Assembly (NCBI GenBank): GCA_041748075.1 | Contig: JBGTDX010000071.1 | Span: forward strand, 1 to 11,289 | Direction of reading: 5' to 3' | DNA: 11,289 bases | DNA from: JBGSYJ01 sp041748075 | GTDB taxonomy: Bacteria; Acidobacteriota; Thermoanaerobaculia; Gp7-AA8 | Shown here: positions 1-6,864 of the stretch, piece after piece | Position numbering within the stretch: position 1 is the stretch's first letter | Layout of the letters: every line of letters starts with the position of its first letter | Program-made: the position numbers and the translations under genes | The notes under the pieces: model-generated | What the model saw: the letters and a program-made list of their open reading frames with translations, nothing else | Database searches by the model: none | Told to the model about the DNA's origin: nothing

Positions 1-141
1 CCGAACCTCGCCCTCGGCATGAAGTGGCTCAACGCTACGTACGCGGCCTGGTACAACCGCAGACACGGGAAGGTCGGCCACCTGTTCGGTGAACGTTACA
101 AGTCGATCCACGTGCAGGGCGAGGAGTACCTCCAGCGGCTC
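1..141. repeat. Terminal direct repeat, left copy (ring-closure overlap)
   Basis: These bases are identical to the last 141 bases of the window (11149-11289), and the transposase frame continues through both. An exact overlap of 141 nt is what a de Bruijn assembler with k=141 leaves at the ends of a closed cycle, so this probably marks circularity of the assembled sequence. A true 141-bp direct repeat cannot be excluded from sequence alone. Confidence 0.9.
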
Positions 142-315
142 GCGCGCTACGTGGTGCTCAATCCCGTCAGGGCAAACATCGTCGAGACTCCGGGCGAGTA
201 CCGCTGGTCGACTTCTCATGCCAGTCGGCTGCATTCGAATTACCTGCGCGGCCCCTCTCCCCTGCCCCTCCCGTTCACACGGGGCGAGGGGAATCGGCAA
301 CGTCGATCTCAATAG
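1..315 (+). CDS. RAYT-1, REP-associated tyrosine transposase, C-terminal part (continues from 10942-11289)
   Basis: This is the downstream part of a Y1 (IS200/IS605-like, TnpA_REP) transposase whose N-terminus lies at the other end of the window. Position 1 is a codon boundary, and the frame joins 10942-11289 exactly, giving 173 residues on a closed ring. The part shown carries the catalytic-tyrosine block RYVVLNPVRA (Tyr119 of the joined protein). Homology to the family ends soon after, near YRWS. The last ~25 residues (GPSPLPLPFTRGEG and on) are translated from a GC-rich inverted repeat at 265-291, so the C-terminal tail is not genuine and the protein is shorter than the ~320-residue RAYT-2 in this window. 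The core catalytic residues remain, so activity is possible. Such proteins nick single-stranded REP hairpins. Whether this one still does is unknown. Confidence 0.85.
   Translation, partial: PNLALGMKWLNATYAAWYNRRHGKVGHLFGERYKSIHVQGEEYLQRLARYVVLNPVRANIVETPGEYRWSTSHASRLHSNYLRGPSPLPLPFTRGEGNRQRRSQ
265..291. repeat. GC-rich imperfect inverted repeat inside the RAYT-1 3' end
   Basis: CCCCT-CCCGT on the left can pair with ACGGG-(GCG)-AGGGG on the right around a 4-nt loop, with a three-base bulge. It lies where RAYT-1 stops resembling its family and supplies the low-complexity Pro/Gly tail. It looks like a dispersed REP-type intergenic repeat that has truncated the gene. This is inference, since only one clear copy is in the window. 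Confidence 0.5.
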
Positions 316-385
316 ATCCCCCTGACCGATTCGTAATAAAAGGGCGGTCTTCCGCTACCAATGTGTATGAAGCGAATCGAGCTGA

Positions 386-898
386 ATGGACGAACAGGAA
401 CAGGAACGGATTTTCGATGGATGGATGAGCCGGCATCGCGGGCTGCTCTTCAAAGTCGTGCGGGCGTACGCCTTCACGCCGCAGGACCGGGAAGACCTGT
501 TCCAGGAAATCACCACGCAGATCTGGAATTCCATTTCCAGGTTCCGGGCCGAGTCCGCGGTGACGACCTGGTTGTATCGCATCGCGCTCAACACCGCGCT
601 GTCATGGATGCGAAAGGAGCGCAAGCATCCGGCGCAGATGCAGACGCTCGACGGCGTCGACCAGGTGCTGCTGCAAAATGAGAAGAGACCGGATCCGCGT
701 CTCGACTGGCTCTACGAGCAGATCACGCAGCTCGACCCCATCGATCGTTCCCTGACGCTGCTGTTGCTGGATGGCTTCAGCTATCGCGAGATTGCCGAGA
801 CACTGGGTATTACAGAAAGTCACGTGGGCGTGAAGATCAACCGGATCAAGACGCGCCTGATCCACCGGGCGAAAGAAGAGGATCGTCATGAACTTTGA
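386..898 (+). CDS. ECF-family RNA polymerase sigma factor
   Basis: The 170-residue protein has the two-domain plan of sigma-70 ECF factors, which direct RNA polymerase to a small set of promoters. Region 2 covers about residues 16-79, with the core-binding stretch DREDLFQEITTQIW and the -10-recognising helix around TTWLYRIALNTALSWMRKE. Region 4 covers about 107-162, with the helix-turn-helix FSYREIAETLGITESHVGVK that reads the -35 element. There is no region 3, as expected. The ATG at 386 fits family length, but no strong Shine-Dalgarno precedes it; a further ATG at 361 is in another frame. The last 11 nt overlap the start of the membrane-protein gene, so the two are translationally coupled, as in sigma/anti-sigma pairs. 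Its targets cannot be told from the window. Family call is secure. Confidence 0.95.
   Translation: MDEQEQERIFDGWMSRHRGLLFKVVRAYAFTPQDREDLFQEITTQIWNSISRFRAESAVTTWLYRIALNTALSWMRKERKHPAQMQTLDGVDQVLLQNEKRPDPRLDWLYEQITQLDPIDRSLTLLLLDGFSYREIAETLGITESHVGVKINRIKTRLIHRAKEEDRHEL
871..881 (+). promoter_or_regulatory. Internal Shine-Dalgarno for the membrane protein
   Basis: GAAAGAAGAGG lies inside the last codons of the sigma factor gene and 6 nt before the ATG at 888. It fixes that start and implies coupled translation of the two overlapping genes. Confidence 0.65.
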
Positions 899-1550
899 AG
901 ATGTAAAAGTGATCTGGGACTCACAGAATGAGCAGCCGTTGTTTGCCGTGAACGAGACGGCCCTGCACGCGATGGTGCGCCGCCGTAACCGCGCGTCCCG
1001 CCGCGGGGCGGCCTGGACGCAGTATCGTGAGATTGTCCTCGGGCTGATATTCAGTCTCCTGATGATCGGCACCGTTGGCGTAATCACCTCAGCAGATCCG
1101 GCCGGGGTCGCCGGGTTTTCCTGGATCCGGGTTCCTGCGTCCAGCGGGCATGTCGCAGCGTTGTCGATCGCCGCCGTTCTCTGGTTGTACTACGCCGTCT
1201 ACATGTTTGCCGCTCGCCGGCGTCAACTGCGGAGGGATGAGAGTTTCGGATCGTCGCTGCAGGGGGACATCGAGCGGGGTCTCGATCAGCTGGAGTTTCA
1301 GATCAGGATCGCCCGGAGCATCGTCTGGTGGGGATTCGTTCCCGTCTGGATCGCCTGCGCGCTGTGGATCGTCGTCGTCTTTCACTTGAAGGATGTGAAG
1401 CCGTGGGCTTTTGCGATGTCGGGGAGCGTGATGGCGGCAGCATTCGCGCTGTCGGTCTGGGGTCAGCATCACGCAATCACCAGACGGTTCGAACCGCGGC
1501 GGCGGGAGTTGCTTGCGCTCCGGGAACGACTCGAAGACATCGTGACGTAA
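888..1550 (+). CDS. Four-helix membrane protein paired with the ECF sigma factor, candidate anti-sigma
   Basis: The 220-residue protein has a short charged N-terminal cytoplasmic segment (about 1-45, with FEDVKVIWDSQNEQ), then hydrophobic helices at about 47-67, 87-108, 146-165 and 172-192, and a basic, arginine-rich C-terminal helix (RRFEPRRRELLALRERLEDIV). I do not recognise a named domain: no zinc-binding HxxxCxxC anti-sigma (ZAS) motif is present. The case for an anti-sigma or signal-receiving role is contextual, resting on the 11-nt overlap with the sigma gene. If so, the N-terminal 45 residues are the likely sigma-binding part and the membrane domain the sensor. The start at 888 is supported by the AAAGAAGAGG just upstream. 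It could instead be a membrane protein simply co-transcribed with the sigma factor. Confidence 0.85.
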   Translation: MNFEDVKVIWDSQNEQPLFAVNETALHAMVRRRNRASRRGAAWTQYREIVLGLIFSLLMIGTVGVITSADPAGVAGFSWIRVPASSGHVAALSIAAVLWLYYAVYMFAARRRQLRRDESFGSSLQGDIERGLDQLEFQIRIARSIVWWGFVPVWIACALWIVVVFHLKDVKPWAFAMSGSVMAAAFALSVWGQHHAITRRFEPRRRELLALRERLEDIVT

Positions 1551-1651
1551 AGCTTCCCTTGTCCATGTGGCAGAACCCTCCGAGGCCCTGCCTTTTCGGG
1601 CAGTAAAGCGGTACGAAGGTTGGAGCATTCATCGCCGGCCCCGCGTTCCCG

Positions 1652-1680
1652 CCGGGAAAGTAGGGGCCCTACTTTCCCGG
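1652..1680. repeat. 29-bp perfect palindrome upstream of RAYT-2
   Basis: CCGGGAAAGTAGGG pairs perfectly with CCCTACTTTCCCGG around a single central G. A 14-bp perfect stem is long enough to extrude as a cruciform or form a stable hairpin. There is no T-run after it, so a standard intrinsic terminator is unlikely. It sits directly against the duplicated RAYT 3' end (1679-1785), which suggests a REP-type element or an insertion junction. Confidence 0.8.
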
Positions 1681-1785
1681 GACGCCTTCCGCCGTGCGGT
1701 GAAGCGCGCCGCGTATGACAAGTCTTTTGCAGCGCTGCTGACTCGGCTGCGCGAGCAAATAAGTCACTTGGAAAAACGCGTCTGA
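1679..1785 (+). pseudogene. Remnant of a RAYT 3' end (direct repeat of 2802-2908)
   Basis: These 107 bases match the last 107 bases of RAYT-2 without gaps, with 7 mismatches; the final 43 nt are identical. Translation gives RDAFRRAVKRAAYDKSFAAL and on to LEKRV, the same C-terminal helix and stop as RAYT-2 (residues 289-323). No catalytic domain precedes it: the frame opens only at about 1567 with unrelated sequence and the 29-bp palindrome. It is either what remains of an earlier RAYT copy or a duplicated 3' end flanking RAYT-2. The protein is probably not made. Confidence 0.8.
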
Positions 1786-1849
1786 TACACATCTAGCAGG
1801 CAAGGACCGTCGCGATGTGTATCAGACGCGTTTTTCCTAGTGACTTATT
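1758..1849. repeat. Long hairpin: 36-bp inverted repeat with 20-nt loop
   Basis: The left arm (1758-1793) and right arm (1814-1849) are reverse complements at 35 of 36 positions, separated by 20 nt. The left arm is the end of the RAYT 3' remnant plus TACACATC. The right arm is therefore an inverted copy of the RAYT 3' end, and the RAYT-end sequence occurs three times within 1.2 kb (also at 2881-2908). This is the kind of paired-REP (BIME-like) structure RAYT proteins bind and cleave as single strands. It lies about 90 bp ahead of the RAYT-2 start. Confidence 0.85.
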
Positions 1850-1936
1850 CGCAGCTTAACGCTCGATCAGCGTGATGATTTATTCTTCCGGCTCCACAGT
1901 CCCTGTCCGTCCTTCGTTCTCCTCTGCAGCAATCTC

Positions 1937-2908
1937 TTGCCAAGGCCGCTTCGCCTCGAGCATCCCGGCGCTTTCTGGCACGTGTACAACCGCGGCGTCG
2001 AACGGAGAGATGTTTATCTGTCCGATTCCGACCGGTGTGCGTTCTTTGATCTGCTTGCCGCAACGCAGCGCCAGTTCCGCTGGCGCGTTCATGCGTTGGT
2101 GCTCATGACGAACCACTATCATCTGCTCATCTCGACGCCCGAGCCGACGCTCGCCCGAGGCATGCAGAAACTCGATGGCGACCACGGCGCGGCATTCAAT
2201 CGGAAGTGTGGTCGTGTGGGTCCTTTATGGCAGGGACGATACCGTGCGCATCTGGTCGAGAGGGATTCGTATCTGCTCGAGCTATCCCGCTACATCGTGC
2301 TGAATCCTGTGCGGGCGCGGATGGTCGAAGGACCTGGCGACTGGCCATGGAGCAGCTACGCAGCGACTGCCGGCCTCTGCGCGGAGCCCGATTGGCTCGA
2401 GATCAATACGATCCTCGATGAGTTCGATCCGTGGGACCGGACGGCGGCGCGAAGGCTGTATCGGGAGTTCGTCGCGGATGGAGTAGGGCGGCGTGTAAAT
2501 CCCTGGGAAGAACTGAAAGCGAAGCTCTATCTCGGCAGCGAATCATTCATCGCGCGGGTCGAGTTGCTGACTGCGGGTCGTGCGATCGGAAAGAGTGTGC
2601 CGGCGGTGCAGCGGAACCTTCGGGCGGCCGACGTTGACAGAGTGCGCAGCGTCGTGGAAGCAGAGATGGGTGTGAAGCTGGTTCCGAAGAGATGGTCGAA
2701 CGACAGGGCGCGGCTGGCGTTCGCAAGCCTCGGGCGTTCGGAAGCGATCGCAACGTTCCGAGAGATCGGGCAGACGCTGGCGCTGACTTCGGAAGGTGCT
2801 CGGGACGCGTTCCGCCGTGCCGAGAAGCGCGCGGCGCATGACAAGCCTTTTGCAGCGCTGCTGGCTCGGCTGCGCGAGCAAATAAGTCACTTGGAAAAAC
2901 GCGTCTGA
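1937..2908 (+). CDS. RAYT-2, REP-associated tyrosine transposase
   Basis: The 323-residue protein begins at a TTG giving MPRPLRLEHPGAFWHVYNRG, the standard N-terminus of the family, so this start is preferred although no clear ribosome site precedes it. The Y1_Tnp domain (about 8-130) has the HUH metal-binding motif as H60-Y61-H62 in LVLMTNHYHLLI and the catalytic Tyr119 in SRYIVLNPVRA. The C-terminal third (about 225-310) is a basic helical region with a likely helix-turn-helix (IATFREIGQTLALTSEGARDAFRRAEKRA). RAYTs are single-copy relatives of IS200/IS605 transposases that nick and join REP hairpin DNA. The surrounding inverted repeats (1652-1680, 1758-1849, 2896-2912 with 4624-4640) are natural candidates for its substrate. 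All catalytic residues are present, so it looks intact. It is distinct in sequence from RAYT-1. Confidence 0.93.
   Translation: MPRPLRLEHPGAFWHVYNRGVERRDVYLSDSDRCAFFDLLAATQRQFRWRVHALVLMTNHYHLLISTPEPTLARGMQKLDGDHGAAFNRKCGRVGPLWQGRYRAHLVERDSYLLELSRYIVLNPVRARMVEGPGDWPWSSYAATAGLCAEPDWLEINTILDEFDPWDRTAARRLYREFVADGVGRRVNPWEELKAKLYLGSESFIARVELLTAGRAIGKSVPAVQRNLRAADVDRVRSVVEAEMGVKLVPKRWSNDRARLAFASLGRSEAIATFREIGQTLALTSEGARDAFRRAEKRAAHDKPFAALLARLREQISHLEKRV
2802..2908 (+). repeat. RAYT 3'-end direct repeat, gene copy
   Basis: This is the coding copy of the 107-bp repeat also found at 1679-1785 (100 of 107 positions identical). Divergence is concentrated in the first 65 nt; the last 43 nt, which form the hairpin arm in the other copy, are unchanged, as expected if that part is a functional DNA end. 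Confidence 0.8.
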
Positions 2909-2912
2909 CCCT
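2896..2912. repeat. REP-like motif, partner of 4624-4640
   Basis: AAAACGCGTCTGACCCT at the end of RAYT-2 is the exact reverse complement of the 17 nt at 4624-4640, so the pair brackets the serine hydrolase gene in inverted orientation. The core ACGCGTCTGA also recurs at 1776-1785 and, inverted, at 1822-1831. Confidence 0.75.
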
Positions 2913-2948
2913 CAGGAGCTACTCAGGAGGACTGCTACTTCCATCTCC

Positions 2949-2954
2949 TATAAT
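2949..2954 (+). promoter_or_regulatory. Candidate -10 box (TATAAT) for the serine hydrolase
   Basis: A perfect TATAAT lies 47 nt before the ATG of the serine hydrolase, in the short gap after RAYT-2. No good -35 is seen at 16-18 bp spacing; the upstream bases are a small direct repeat, CTCAGGAG/CTCAGGAGGA. Proposed from the -10 match and position only. Confidence 0.4.
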
Positions 2955-3000
2955 GGCGTCACACCTGAACTGAGCGAAGCTTTTCTCTGACGGAGGCCTC

Positions 3001-4593
3001 ATGCAGCGAGTGCTGAGTGGGAAGTGTCTGACTGTCCTTCTACTGAGCATTGCCACGGCGTGCGTCCACGGACCGCTCGTCTCGGACGAAGGCGACGCGG
3101 AACATCGTGCGGTGCCGCGTACCGCTACCTTTCCGGAGCCGGAGAGCTCACCGCTCGCGTACGCGCCCGCGGAGGAGGTCGGCCTCTCCGGAGAAGCGCT
3201 GGAGCGGATCGGCGACGAAGTCGAGACATGGGTAGCCGACGGCGACGTGATGGGTGCCGAGATTCTTGTCATCAGGAATGATCGCGCCGGCTTCCACGAG
3301 GCGATCGGGTGGAGCGATCTGGAGGAGGGTCGACCTCTGCAGCGAAACTCGATCTACCGGATCCGTTCGATGACGAAGCCGCTTGTCGGAACTTCGATTC
3401 TGATCCTGATGGAAGAAGGCCGGCTGCAACTGGATGATCCGGCCGCGACGTATCTCGCCTCCTTCGACAACGAGCGATCGCGGGCGATCACGATCAGAAG
3501 TCTGCTGTCGCACACCTCCGGCCTGGGCAATTCCGGGAGCGAAGACGTCGGACTCCCGCGCCGGCCCGACGAATACGAATCGCTTCGCGAGCTGGTCGAC
3601 GATCTCGGCGCAATCGGTGCCTCTAGGCCGCCGGGAGCATTTCATTACAGTGACGCCGGATCGGCGACTCTCGGAGCGATCGTCGAGGAGGTCTCGGGGA
3701 TGCCGGTAGAACGCTTCATCGAAACCCGGATTCTCGAGCCACTCGGCATGACCGACACCCACACCCGCTTCGAACCGGATGCGCACTGGGTTTCGCGGAT
3801 GAACAGCACCTACCGCTGGTCGCGCGACGACTGTGGGCTCGTCCGGTACTGGGACCCGACAATGAAACAGCGGTACCGCTACTTCCGGGCGTCGGGAGGG
3901 CTCTACTCCTCTATAGCCGATTATGCCCGGTTTCTTTCGATGTGGATGAACAGGGGGCGATACGGTGACATGCGGCTGCTGTCCGAGGCGACGGTGGAGG
4001 AGGCGCTACGGCCTGTGGCGCGGGGGGACGGACGGGATTACGCCATGCACTGGACCATTCGGGATGACGAGATGATCGATGGTCTGCCCGCGATGTTCGG
4101 CCACGGAGGATCGGACGGAACGATGGCCTTCGCCTGGCCCGCGCTGGACTCGATGGTTCTCTACTTCACGCAGTCGCGCGGACACAATCGCCGTGAGAAC
4201 TTTCTCGAGCTCCTCGCCAATCTCGAGCCTTTTGCCGCGCACACACGATCGCGTCTGAATCTCGATGTGCTCGAAGCGTGGAAGCAGTCGGAGGATCAGA
4301 GGCGGGAGCCGGTGGCTCTCTCGCCGGACCAACTCGCGCGCCTGACAGGATCGTTTTCAGGCTGGGGAGAGACCCACGAGGTATTCCAGCTGGACGGCGG
4401 ACTCCGGTATCGTCTGGAGGGAGAGGAGGCGATTCCGATGAGGCCGCTGTCACCACTCCGATTCGTCAGCCGCGACGACTGCCGGGACCATTTCTTCCTC
4501 ATCACCTTTCTCCCCGAGGAGGACGGGCGGATCGACCGCTACCAGATCCTCGATCGAGGAGGATTGAAGGGCATGTTCGAGAGAGTGCGATGA
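3001..4593 (+). CDS. Lipoprotein serine hydrolase, beta-lactamase / penicillin-binding-protein-like fold
   Basis: The 530-residue protein has a lipoprotein-type signal (hydrophobic stretch 9-20, ATA-Cys21), so it is probably anchored on the outer face of a membrane. The class C beta-lactamase fold (PF00144-type) covers about 60-410. The catalytic SxxK is S123-M-T-K126, the second motif is Y216-S-D (usually YxN) just after HTSGL, and the third is H368-G-G in FGHGGSDGTMAF. A C-terminal domain of about 120 residues follows, as in esterase and D-aminopeptidase members. Family members are esterases, peptidases or beta-lactamases and the substrate cannot be told here, so this should not be read as a resistance gene. 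GGAGG at 2992-2996 fixes the ATG. It is transcribed alone and converges on the hydrolase pseudogene. YSD in place of YxN is common among non-lactamase members. Confidence 0.93.
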   Translation: MQRVLSGKCLTVLLLSIATACVHGPLVSDEGDAEHRAVPRTATFPEPESSPLAYAPAEEVGLSGEALERIGDEVETWVADGDVMGAEILVIRNDRAGFHEAIGWSDLEEGRPLQRNSIYRIRSMTKPLVGTSILILMEEGRLQLDDPAATYLASFDNERSRAITIRSLLSHTSGLGNSGSEDVGLPRRPDEYESLRELVDDLGAIGASRPPGAFHYSDAGSATLGAIVEEVSGMPVERFIETRILEPLGMTDTHTRFEPDAHWVSRMNSTYRWSRDDCGLVRYWDPTMKQRYRYFRASGGLYSSIADYARFLSMWMNRGRYGDMRLLSEATVEEALRPVARGDGRDYAMHWTIRDDEMIDGLPAMFGHGGSDGTMAFAWPALDSMVLYFTQSRGHNRRENFLELLANLEPFAAHTRSRLNLDVLEAWKQSEDQRREPVALSPDQLARLTGSFSGWGETHEVFQLDGGLRYRLEGEEAIPMRPLSPLRFVSRDDCRDHFFLITFLPEEDGRIDRYQILDRGGLKGMFERVR

Positions 4594-4623
4594 CCAGCTG
4601 ATACCTGGAGCTCGCGTCACCGG

Positions 4624-4663
4624 AGGGTCAGACGCGTTTTCGGGGTCAGACCGTCTGGCCCCG
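4624..4663. repeat. REP-like element with hairpin between convergent genes
   Basis: It begins with AGGGTCAGACGCGTTTT, the exact inverse of the RAYT-2 3' end, then contains CGGGGTCAGA-CCG-TCTGGCCCCG (4641-4663), a hairpin with ten pairs including one G-T and a 3-nt loop. There is no T-run, so this is better read as a REP hairpin than as an intrinsic terminator, though it could slow or block transcription from both sides. GGGGTCAGAC-type hairpins fit the RAYT target class. Confidence 0.7.
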
Positions 4664-4681
4664 TCTTACCCCCGGCCCCCA

Positions 4682-6002
4682 TCATCGCCTTCCTGCGAAG
4701 CACTTGCTGTCCGCGAAATCTCGCTCTTCCAGCCAGCTCTTCATCCGATCGAAATATCCGGGCGCGAACCGCGGTGGACCCTCGGGATCGGGGATGAGAA
4801 ACGAATGCAACGCGCCTTCTAGGACGACCACCTCGTGGTCCTCGCCAGGAGCGCTTTCGAAAGCGCGTCCCAGCGCCGCGCGGGTGGAAACGAGCGGCAC
4901 GTTCTCATCGAGCTCCGCAAGAAACCAGAGCACGGGACCTTCGAACTTCGCGACATCCGGCGCAGAGGCGACAGACAGATTGCGGCGCGCCCAGCTCCAC
5001 CAGTGGGCAGACCAGCGGTCACTGACCGGTCCTTCACCGAATGCGGTTTTGTACCACGGCTTGTCGAGGTAGGGAGCGACGAGCGCATCGGACGCGGAGA
5101 TCGGCTTTCCCTCCATCGCCAGGATGTACATTTCCCGACGCAACTCCATCGCGTGGTCGAGATCGAGACCGCTGAGCCCATCGGACCGCAACTCCTGACG
5201 GATCTCATGAAGGACCGTCTCGAGCTGCGTCAGTGCCGCGCCGGCCCGAAGGATCATGAAGCTCGTTTGCTTCGCTTCGACCGCCGCGCGCGGTACGACC
5301 CATCCAGCCTGGCTGCTGCCGGCGATTCCGATCCGCTCGCTGTCGAGTTCCGGCTGCTCCGCGGCGAAGCGGACCGCGGTGACGATATCGGCCGAGAGAC
5401 TCGCAAGATCAGGTTCCCGCCACGCTTCGCGGTCGGTCGTGTAACCCCGCTTGTCGTAAGCCAGGACGGCCATACCCTGTTGCAGAAAGAATGTGGTACG
5501 GGCCACCGTAGCGATTGACGGCACCGGAGCCGTGAACCGACACGATCACGGGATGCGGTCCCGGGCACGCCGGAAGCATGAGACGTCCCCGCAATTCCGT
5601 TCCGTCTTCGGAAGTCATTTTCACGGCGCGTGAGCGGTGCGGATAAATGCGCCGCCCCTCGACCGGATCACGTCCCTCCTCCCGCCATACGAGACCGTCG
5701 ATCGCGCCGCTGCGTTCGATGAACTCGATCTCGACGCCCGGCGGCACGATGGAGCGCAACAGACGATCGCCGGCGCGTTCGAAAAGCCCACCCCTCGCGA
5801 GATTCTCGGTATCCATGAAGAGAAACCTGGATTGACCCCCTTCAACGAAGACTCCGCCTGTGATGACCTCCCCTGTCGCCAGGCACCAGGAACCATCGAA
5901 CGCCTCTTCGCTGAGCTTACCGAACGTCTGCGGCACCCAGAGGATCGCGACGCAGACGATGAACGCAATGTTCAGACGGGATCAGAGTGCGTGATTTGAC
6001 AT
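4682..6002 (-). pseudogene. Exported alpha/beta hydrolase (dienelactone-hydrolase-like), broken by an early stop and a frameshift
   Basis: Two overlapping minus-strand frames together make one hydrolase. The upstream frame (5409-5936 and above) has the N-terminal beta-rich part and ends with the oxyanion-loop HPVIVSVHGSGAVNRYGG. The downstream frame (4682 to about 5500) continues with FFLQQGMAVLAYDKRGY, the nucleophile elbow AGSSQAGW, the acid Asp in AELDENVP and the His in GALHSF. The switch is a +1 shift near 5490-5515. At the 5' end, an ATG at 6000-6002 is followed by TGA as codon 7 (5982-5984), after which the same frame gives RLNIAFIVCVAILWVPQTFG, a good signal-peptide core. Without readthrough, translation could begin only at CTG 5975 or GTG 5936. 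All catalytic residues survive, so decay is recent, or one lesion is a sequence error. Confidence 0.75.
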
Positions 6003-6216
6003 GAGTGCAAAGTCTCGCTTCGATGAGCTTTCGAGCACGACAGCTGTGAGATCGTAACATTCTGACTTTTCCGTTCGCGCCCGTCGAATGCGAAGAGCCG
6101 GGTCTCTTCGTAGTCATCTCCGAGCCGGAAGTTCAAACGCTGATCTTCAAGCCCGATTCTGCGCGAGTCTCCACGAATCGAAGGCAGCCCTTCATTTCTG
6201 CACAGGTGGGCCGGAG
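6003..6216. other. Gene gap with no convincing feature
   Basis: This stretch lies between the hydrolase pseudogene and the kinase-YceI chimera. One minus-strand frame is open through it and reads plausibly (GLEDQRLNFRLGDDYEETRL, then FAFDGRE), but it has no start of its own in the gap, runs from inside the chimera in a different frame, and resembles nothing I know. It may be debris of another gene. No promoter, terminator or RNA gene is seen. Confidence 0.4.
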
Positions 6217-6648
6217 TCAGTTCGCTCTCCGGGCAGCCACGGTCAGCCGAACATTCACCTCGTCGCCGAGTATGGCCTTTCCGCCGCTCCACCTCGTTCC
6301 CAGAACCCCGAAATCACGGCGATCGACCACGAACTGAGTCTCGAACGATATGAGCTGGCCGCGGCCGGCGGCGTCGGTGACTCCGAGAAAGCGGACGGGG
6401 GCCACGATGCGGCGCGTCACACCGCGGATGGTGAGATTCCCCGCGACGTCGAACGAGCCGGACTGCGCTTCACGTTCAAAACGTCTCAGACGTTCCGGGT
6501 CGGCGCCGAGGTCGGCGGGGAGAACCTTCAGGGCCACATCCCGCCCGATCCTGGTATCGGTGGCGCGGTAGACCTCCCCCATGCCGCCGGCACCGATCAT
6601 CGAACCGATACGGTAGTGCGCTACCAGGACCCCTGGCTGGAATGACAT
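6217..6648 (-). CDS. Chimeric ORF: Ser/Thr kinase N-lobe fused to the C-terminal half of a YceI-like domain
   Basis: Residues 1-62 are the opening of a bacterial Ser/Thr protein kinase: YRIGSMIGAGGMGEVYRATD is the glycine-rich ATP loop, VALKVLP carries the ATP-anchoring Lys41, then PERLRRFEREAQ. The catalytic loop (HRD), DFG and the rest of the kinase are absent. From residue 63 the sequence becomes the second half of a YceI-type lipocalin-like domain (FDVAGNLTIRGVTRRIVAPV; RRDFGV; GDEVNVRL), normally a periplasmic lipid-binding protein. Neither half could work as usual: the kinase lacks catalysis, and the YceI part lacks its export signal and half its barrel. The junction is near 6460. It is best explained by a deletion fusing two genes, or by misassembly through the highly repeated kinase N-terminal sequence. 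No strong ribosome site precedes the ATG. Confidence 0.8.
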   Translation of the reverse strand: MSFQPGVLVAHYRIGSMIGAGGMGEVYRATDTRIGRDVALKVLPADLGADPERLRRFEREAQSGSFDVAGNLTIRGVTRRIVAPVRFLGVTDAAGRGQLISFETQFVVDRRDFGVLGTRWSGGKAILGDEVNVRLTVAARRAN

Positions 6649-6864
6649 CGTGTGGCTGCAATGCTACCAAATGCGACGTTCATGGAATGGATCGCGATGA
6701 TCCGCGCCAGTCACCCATCAGGATCAAGGCTGCAGCCGGAGTGAGCCGACCCCGCCCCTGACGCATTACGCGTCCCAGAAACTCAGCGGTAAACGAGCGC
6801 GCGTCCAATTGGAAGGTGCACAGAATGCGTGGCTCGCCGGCGCGAGATGGTCGGAACTTGAAAT

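Noticed and set aside
1652..1680. Rho-independent terminator of the sigma/membrane-protein operon
   Set aside because: The stem is strong but no T-run follows, it is about 100 nt past the stop codon, and it abuts transposase remnants.
3001..4593. Antibiotic-resistance beta-lactamase
   Set aside because: The fold is shared by many esterases and peptidases, the second motif is YSD and not YxN, and a C-terminal extra domain is present, so resistance is not supported.
4835..5518. 227-codon plus-strand frame over the hydrolase pseudogene
   Set aside because: It is a shadow of the minus-strand hydrolase, which carries the catalytic Ser, Asp and His motifs.
6088..6645. 185-codon plus-strand frame over the kinase-YceI chimera
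   Set aside because: It has no recognisable motif, whereas the minus strand encodes clear kinase and YceI segments.
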